DNA from: JAVBNH01 sp031551635
GTDB lineage: Bacteria > Bacillota > Clostridia > Oscillospirales > Acutalibacteraceae
Direction of reading: 5' to 3'
Assembly (NCBI GenBank): GCA_031551635.1
Contig: JAVBNH010000020.1
Location: 1 to 18,299, forward strand
DNA length: 18,299 bases
Position 1 is the first letter of the stretch. Every line of letters begins with the position of its first letter. Below are positions 14,464 through 18,299 of the stretch, piece after piece. The notes below the pieces were generated by a model that ran no database searches, had not been told where the DNA came from, and saw only the letters and a list, made by a program, of their open reading frames with translations. A program made the translations under genes and the position numbers.

Positions 14464-15835
14464 TACACGGTAGACTCGCCGCGGCAATTGACTGCCCGAC
14501 TCTTCTCGCAGCTTCATCTGGTATGTTCAGTGTAATTTTTTTAGCTAGCACAGGAAATTCCTCTTCAAGAACTTTTTTCGCGTTACTCAGTAGGATTACC
14601 CCTCCCTCACCCGAGGTGACGCGTCCCATAATCAGCACATGCTTTATATCATAAAATTCCGCATAGTAAGCGACAGCATAGCCGAAATAGATTCCGATAG
14701 TTTCATAAATCGCAGCTGCGCGGCTGTCACCTTCCTGCATCAAATTCTGAACAACCTTGAGCTTTTCGGCGGGAGTGAGCTTTTCGTCAAGCTCGATACC
14801 CGCGGCGGGCGCCAGTTTTATTACAGCGTCCTGAGAAAAATATTTGCCGCCGCAGCCATAATCCTTTGACCAGTCGTCACGCAGCGCGTTTTTCGAGTAA
14901 TCCACCGGCACAAATGCGAGCTCGTTAAGCCAGCCGGTGATATTCCCCTCACTGTCAATATATCCCCCCGCTTCGCTGGTACCCATCGCAATGCCCAGAA
15001 TGTTGCTGTCATTAAGCTCCATCGCACCCGCGAGCGCCGTCACATCACCGTCGTTTGCGACTTCCACCGGTATATCTCTGCCGATTTCGGCGGCGACATC
15101 GAGATACATTGTTTTGACCTTTTTTTCAAAATCAGCCTCAGCGACCTTGATAAAAAGCGAGGCGACCATGATTTTGTTGTCAATATAAATTCCCGCGCTT
15201 GATATGCCGATTGCGTCCACTCGCGGCATTTTACCGGCTGCGGTCTTCATGCATTCGAGAATGTGAGCGTAGTGGTAGTCAGGGTCACTGTTCAGCTTAG
15301 GATTCCACACAACCTCATTGGAATAAACCGCCTCGCCGTCAATAACCGCACTGACTTTCAAATCGCTTCCGCCCGCGTCAAAGCCAATACGGCAGCCGTT
15401 TAGGTGGCGTCCGACAGGGGAGGAATGATAATTTTCCAATGGAGCGTTTTCGAGGCCTCTTTGCTCAAATTCAAAAGGCTTTTCATAGACTTTTGCCATA
15501 AAAGCACTGTCAAAAGCTCTAATACCGCCGCCTGAGTAGGCTTCTTTTATGTAGCCGCCGACCCTTTCGCTGCCCGCTATAATAATTTTATATCCTCCGG
15601 CAAGCCATATGAGAGTTTTAACAAGGCGTTCGACAAAGGAAAAATTTTCCTCGTCATGACCGCTGTTGTCGGGAAAAACCCTGGTTTTGTATAAATAAGT
15701 CAGTCCGTTGTTCCTAACGCAGCCGATAATGAGGTCTTGTCCGTTTTCAAGGGTTTTTTCCCTCATTTCGCGAACAACCAGAGACATAGGAGTAAAATCG
15801 GGGTCAAGCGGAGTCGTAAATTTCTTTGTTATCAT
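14453..15835 (-). CDS. ROK-family (sugar kinase-like) protein with N-terminal extension
   Basis: 460 residues; typical ROK kinases have about 300. The first ~140 residues precede the fold and are not recognised. The ROK/ASKHA part follows: phosphate-1 loop GFDAGGSDLK (151-160), IGISSAG, NDGD with the likely catalytic base D262, and AMGTSEAGG (283-291) in place of the GTGIGGG loop. The family's zinc motif CxCGxxGC is absent; only GCGG (327-330) remains near its place. ROK members phosphorylate glucose, N-acetylglucosamine or N-acetylmannosamine, or act as repressors; no helix-turn-helix is seen here, so a kinase role is more likely. AAGGAA (complement of 15847-15852) lies 11 nt before ATG 15835, slightly far. 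The gene ends inside a 7-bp CTAG array. No sugar transporter is next to it. Confidence 0.85.
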   Translation of the reverse strand: MITKKFTTPLDPDFTPMSLVVREMREKTLENGQDLIIGCVRNNGLTYLYKTRVFPDNSGHDEENFSFVERLVKTLIWLAGGYKIIIAGSERVGGYIKEAYSGGGIRAFDSAFMAKVYEKPFEFEQRGLENAPLENYHSSPVGRHLNGCRIGFDAGGSDLKVSAVIDGEAVYSNEVVWNPKLNSDPDYHYAHILECMKTAAGKMPRVDAIGISSAGIYIDNKIMVASLFIKVAEADFEKKVKTMYLDVAAEIGRDIPVEVANDGDVTALAGAMELNDSNILGIAMGTSEAGGYIDSEGNITGWLNELAFVPVDYSKNALRDDWSKDYGCGGKYFSQDAVIKLAPAAGIELDEKLTPAEKLKVVQNLMQEGDSRAAAIYETIGIYFGYAVAYYAEFYDIKHVLIMGRVTSGEGGVILLSNAKKVLEEEFPVLAKKITLNIPDEAARRVGQSIAAASLPCTRF

Positions 15836-15883
15836 ATAATATCACATTCCTTCATTTTTAAGCTTGTACACATTAATATGAAT

Positions 15884-15912
15884 ACTATACCATATTTCCG
15901 CGTGTCATGCAA
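15884..15912 (-). promoter_or_regulatory. promoter of the ROK gene
   Basis: On the minus strand, TTGCAT (complement of 15907-15912), a 17-bp spacer, then TATAGT (complement of 15884-15889, 5 of 6 to consensus), about 50 bp upstream of the ATG. Confidence 0.5.
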
Positions 15913-15916
15913 TACT

Positions 15917-15955
15917 TATAGCAAAAGCTATACAAAGCACAATGAGACACAATGA
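15917..15955. promoter_or_regulatory. palindrome and direct repeats upstream of the ROK promoter
   Basis: TATAGC-AAAA-GCTATA (15917-15932) is a perfect 16-bp palindrome directly upstream of the -35. CACAATGA occurs at 15938-15945 and 15948-15955, 10 bp apart, one helical turn. The position suggests an activator or repressor site. No regulator gene is adjacent. Confidence 0.4.
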
Positions 15956-15983
15956 AGTATATTGAATAAGCTGTATTAATTAT

Positions 15984-16021
15984 AAAAAAAGCGGGAAGCC
16001 TTGATACATAAGGCTTCCCGC
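15984..16021 (-). terminator. original terminator of the interrupted tRNA-Arg gene
   Basis: GCGGGAAGCCTT (15991-16002) and AAGGCTTCCCGC (16010-16021) form a perfect 12-bp stem with a 7-base loop, followed on the minus strand by T7 (complement of 15984-15990). It abuts the CCA end of the tRNA-Arg fragment, so it is most likely the native terminator of that tRNA gene. Confidence 0.85.
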
Positions 16022-16056
16022 TGGCACGCCGGAAGGGATTCGAACCCCCGACCTTT
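16022..16056 (-). other. attachment site: 3' fragment of tRNA-Arg(ACG)
   Basis: The minus strand reads CTACGAA (anticodon loop with ACG), then CCAAA (3' anticodon stem), AGGTC, the T arm with TTCGAAT, acceptor half CCGGCGT, a G and CCA. Upstream, where the 5' half should be, the sequence turns AT-rich and no complementary ACGCCGG acceptor strand exists, so this is not a working tRNA. A tRNA 3' half next to an integrase gene is the usual footprint of site-specific integration. The crossover probably lies at or downstream of the anticodon loop. Confidence 0.75.
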
Positions 16057-16147
16057 TGGTTCGTAGATTTAATAAATAGCTAATCTAATACCCTTTTATA
16101 GAGCTAAAATCCTTATTTATCAAGGATATTTAAGGTTTTCGCTGTTT

Positions 16148-16168
16148 AGAAAAATACAATATTTTTCT
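16148..16168. repeat. perfect 9-bp inverted repeat near the attachment site
   Basis: AGAAAAATA-CAA-TATTTTTCT, perfectly symmetric, lies between the integrase stop and the tRNA fragment. It could be a weak terminator for the integrase, though no U-tract follows on the minus strand, or a binding site for an excisionase or host factor. Confidence 0.45.
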
Positions 16169-16184
16169 TGATTTTAACATAAAC

Positions 16185-16206
16185 AAACACCAAATAAACA
16201 CCAAAT
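16185..16206. repeat. tandem 11-bp repeat, candidate integrase arm-type sites
   Basis: AAACACCAAAT occurs twice head to tail (16185-16195 and 16196-16206), immediately after the integrase coding region and overlapping its stop by one base. Tyrosine integrases with an N-terminal arm-binding domain bind short direct repeats of about this length near attachment sites; assignment here is inference. Confidence 0.45.
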
Positions 16207-17591
16207 CAAGTAGCTTTTTTTCTGTTTACTGACGGCGCAAGTATATTTTGCAGAGTCTCAGCCGCTGCTTCATCAGCCGACCTTATGGCGTGGGCATAAA
16301 TTTTAGTAGTTGTTGTGGTGTTGGTATGTCCTAATCTGTTTGATACAGTTGTTATAGGAACGCCACTTGCGATAAGCAGAGTTGCATTTGTATGTCTTAG
16401 ACTATGAAGTGTCACATCCGGTAGATTGTTTCTCTTTAAAAACTTTTTGAACCAACTAGTCAAAACATCGGGGCAAAAAGGTTCTCCGTTCCATTTAGTA
16501 AAAAGACGGTTTGTGCTATGCCATTGGTCACCGATTTTTAACCTGTATTCTAATTGCCATCTCCTGTAATCCTTTAAAATATCTATGACTATATCGGCAA
16601 CTTTTATGGTACGCGCCGAATTGTCTGTTTTTGTTCCGTCCTCAAATATTCCGAGAACAGGTGAATATAGAGAACTTCGACAGATGTGAATCATTTTGTT
16701 GTCAAAATCAATATCCTGCCATTCCAAACCTAGTAATTCCCCGCGCCTCATCCCGGTAAATAAAAGAGTTTGAATCATCGTTCGATATTGAACGCTTTCC
16801 TCCGCTAGTGTATCTAACATTTTTGCAGCCTCAATTTCATCTAGGCACTCAACCGAATATTTACCTTGTTTTGGAGGTCTAATCCTTACAGAAGGGTTTG
16901 AAGGAATCGCCTGCCATTGAACCGCTGCCGATAAAACAGTTGATATAATTTCCCGATAATGCATAATAGTCTTGTTGGAAAGGGGTTTTATTTCCGCTGG
17001 TGCGAATGCTTTATTTATAGAGAGGTTTAAAAACGAGCAAATCGCTTTTGCACCAACAGAAGATATGTTAATATTTTTACATGCCGAGTCTAAAACACTA
17101 ATGCCTATGCCTGCTTTTTCAGCACATTCTTTCTTCGTTATCCCCCGTTCTTTCAACAATGCTTTGAAGTCAACGCAGGCTTTGTATTTCATGTCCTTGC
17201 GAGCTTCGGGTTTTGATAGCTCATTGTAGAAATTAAGAAGGTTATTCGGTTGAATGCGGTCTATTCTGAGGTGTCCTAACGATTCTTTTATTCGTGGTAT
17301 AAGCGCGGTATACTGGTCAATGGTTTTCGGGCGGAGCTGCTTTTTCGCATAGGTCTCCAGCCATAAATCTATAAAATCAGTGAACTTAATCGAACCGGTG
17401 ACAGACTGCCCATTATGGCATCGCTCTTCAAACAGCACCTTTTGCCGCTCCAGCTCTTTTTCAACCTGCTTTTCCGAAAGCTTCGGGTCAGGTGTCCACG
17501 TCATGGAGGGACGAATCTGTTTGTTATTAATATCATAGCCGCAGGAAACGGTTATCTTATAGCTGTTTCCGCGCTTCTGGCAGGTTGCCAT
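16206..17591 (-). CDS. int: tyrosine recombinase (integrase) with inserted helix-turn-helix domain
   Basis: 461 residues from ATG 17591; GAGGTGG lies 5 nt upstream. A GTG three codons earlier (17600) overlaps that ribosome site and is less likely. The N-terminus (residues about 1-65) is a beta-rich arm-binding domain, and the core-binding domain starts at about 70 (FIDLWLETYAKKQL). Residues about 140-197 look like a Cro/C1-type helix-turn-helix (LKERGITKKECAEKAGI, SVLDSACK, AICSFLNLS) inserted before the core-binding domain resumes with LSNKTIMHYREIIS. The catalytic domain is complete: R282 in TGMRRGEL, K321, H396 and R399 in LHSLRH, H422 in LGH and nucleophile Y432. It catalyses integration and excision of a mobile element at the adjacent tRNA-Arg site. 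Confidence 0.95.
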   Translation of the reverse strand: MATCQKRGNSYKITVSCGYDINNKQIRPSMTWTPDPKLSEKQVEKELERQKVLFEERCHNGQSVTGSIKFTDFIDLWLETYAKKQLRPKTIDQYTALIPRIKESLGHLRIDRIQPNNLLNFYNELSKPEARKDMKYKACVDFKALLKERGITKKECAEKAGIGISVLDSACKNINISSVGAKAICSFLNLSINKAFAPAEIKPLSNKTIMHYREIISTVLSAAVQWQAIPSNPSVRIRPPKQGKYSVECLDEIEAAKMLDTLAEESVQYRTMIQTLLFTGMRRGELLGLEWQDIDFDNKMIHICRSSLYSPVLGIFEDGTKTDNSARTIKVADIVIDILKDYRRWQLEYRLKIGDQWHSTNRLFTKWNGEPFCPDVLTSWFKKFLKRNNLPDVTLHSLRHTNATLLIASGVPITTVSNRLGHTNTTTTTKIYAHAIRSADEAAAETLQNILAPSVNRKKAT

Positions 17592-17632
17592 TTGTACCAC
17601 CTCAATGTTTCAAACTAAAATCATATTTGCTA

Positions 17633-17661
17633 TTGCAATTTGAAAATAAACGTGTTAATAT
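17633..17661 (+). promoter_or_regulatory. possible rightward promoter in the int-immA gap
   Basis: TTGCAA (17633-17638), 17-bp spacer, TAATAT (17656-17661), each 4 of 6 to consensus. A transcript from about 17668 would run only some 70 nt to the rightward-facing terminator at 17693-17736, antisense to nothing but the 3' edge of the peptidase gene. Confidence 0.3.
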
Positions 17662-17692
17662 ATCACAGTAACAAAATTATACTCCTAAAGCT

Positions 17693-17736
17693 GCCGTCCT
17701 TCCGACCTCCACCGGAAAGGGCGGCGGTTTTTTTTT
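17693..17736 (+). terminator. rightward-facing terminator with nine-T tract
   Basis: GCCGTCCTTCCG (17693-17704) pairs with CGGAAAGGGCGGC (17713-17725) with one G-U and one bulge, followed by T9 at 17728-17736. Read leftward, the hairpin is followed by GCTTTAGGAG, a poor U-tract. It may still end the leftward peptidase gene, whose stop is at 17735-17737, but the better orientation is rightward. Confidence 0.65.
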
Positions 17737-18299
17737 ATTTACCATAATGTTTTATGAAATCCTCGAACATATAATAAACTTCTCTTTCTAGCGGGTCAGT
17801 GTACCATTTATTGCGACGTTCCAGCTCCGCCATTCTTTTTTCACGGTATGCGGCGGCAGTGTCCGAGATATTGCACAGGGTGCGGATTCCGTTTTGGTCA
17901 AGTATTTTCAGCTCGTGCAGGACGCAGGCGGGGGCGAGAATGCGGGCGGCAAACATTTTTGCGGCAGTCTCGTTTTCCACAGAATCAATAAATCTCTGAG
18001 CGGAATTGTTATTCTCAAAGGCGTGTCCCAAAACAAAGTGACCTATCTCGTGAGCGATGGTAAAACGCAGCATTCCGGTGTTTGAAACAGTATCGTCATA
18101 TACAATATAGAATTTATTGTTTTCATGAAACAGCGCAGCGTATTCCCCGCTTTTTAAAAGCTCAACATTTGAATTGAGTAATATTATTATTCCCAAAGCC
18201 TTGCATATTTCATTTAAATTCACAGGCAGACATTTTATCTTTAAATCACATATCAGCTGCCATGACGCATTTCTGCTTTTTCTGTAAATGCCATAAAAT
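17735..18299 (-). CDS. ImmA/IrrE-type metallopeptidase, partial at the window edge
   Basis: The zinc-peptidase motif is clear: FTIAHEIGHFVLGH, with the HExxH histidines and catalytic Glu, and a downstream ENETAAKMFAARIL helix holding the third zinc ligand. A GTG at 18223 could be taken as the start, but the frame stays open to the window edge. The upstream residues (IYRKSRNASWQL, then KIKCLPVN) match the usual N-terminus of this family, so the gene begins beyond 18299; at least 187 residues are visible. ImmA/IrrE peptidases cleave XRE-type repressors to switch on mobile-element genes, as in ICEBs1. It precedes int on the same strand, so it probably belongs to the control module of the integrated element. 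Its repressor partner should lie to the right. Confidence 0.9.
   Translation of the reverse strand, partial: FYGIYRKSRNASWQLICDLKIKCLPVNLNEICKALGIIILLNSNVELLKSGEYAALFHENNKFYIVYDDTVSNTGMLRFTIAHEIGHFVLGHAFENNNSAQRFIDSVENETAAKMFAARILAPACVLHELKILDQNGIRTLCNISDTAAAYREKRMAELERRNKWYTDPLEREVYYMFEDFIKHYGK

Noticed and set aside
16022..16100. A complete tRNA-Arg
   Set aside because: Only the 3' half is present. No matching 5' acceptor strand or D arm is found upstream on the minus strand.
16022..18299. Defence island or toxin-antitoxin system based on the ImmA-type peptidase
   Set aside because: HEIGH peptidases next to integrases normally control mobile elements, and no toxin, restriction or abortive-infection gene is visible in the window.

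Overview
The window looks like a chromosomal segment of an anaerobic Firmicute from the Clostridia, most likely an Oscillospiraceae/Ruminococcaceae-type gut bacterium. The signs are moderate GC, AGGAGG-type ribosome sites, frequent TTG/GTG starts, lipoproteins with threonine-rich linkers, a DUF5685/J-domain gene pair, and an integrase of the type found on Firmicutes integrative elements. This placement is inference from gene content; no 16S or other marker is present.

Left part (1-6230): the first two codons of a leftward gene diverge from a sugar-phosphate isomerase/epimerase gene. A tRNA-Leu(CAA) on the minus strand follows, with its promoter and terminator. Next is a 1532-residue secreted protein of unknown function with an internal duplication, preceded by a strong promoter and a leader that can form two mutually exclusive hairpins. 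A perfect 11-bp hairpin closes this unit.

Middle part (6249-11840): a leftward AlaA-type aminotransferase and TetR-family regulator pair. A rightward mechanosensitive channel MscL carries a zinc-ribbon tail. A leftward t6A dehydratase (TcdA) converges on it. A tight rightward three-gene operon then encodes a DUF5685 protein, a J-like protein that lacks HPD and ends in a 12-cysteine tail, and a polytopic membrane protein, followed by a clear terminator. This operon is the best candidate in the window for an undescribed functional unit.

Right part (11858-16021): leftward genes for a threonine-rich lipoprotein, a secreted and probably membrane-anchored metallophosphatase, and a ROK-family sugar-kinase-like protein with an unusual 140-residue N-terminal extension. 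The isomerase and ROK genes both stop inside short arrays of exactly 7-bp period containing TAG, which place stop codons in all three frames.

Right edge (16022-18299): the end of an integrated mobile element. A 35-bp 3' fragment of a tRNA-Arg gene, still next to what looks like its original terminator, marks the attachment site. Beyond it are a tyrosine integrase with a Cro/C1-like helix-turn-helix inserted in its core-binding domain, candidate arm-type repeats, and an ImmA/IrrE-type metallopeptidase whose reading frame runs off the window. The intact tRNA-Arg and the rest of the element should lie to the right of this window. The two longer gene-free stretches are 972-1504 (tRNA-Leu, its signals and the leader of the large gene) and about 15836-16205 (ROK promoter and repeats, tRNA fragment and attachment region); both are described by entries below.
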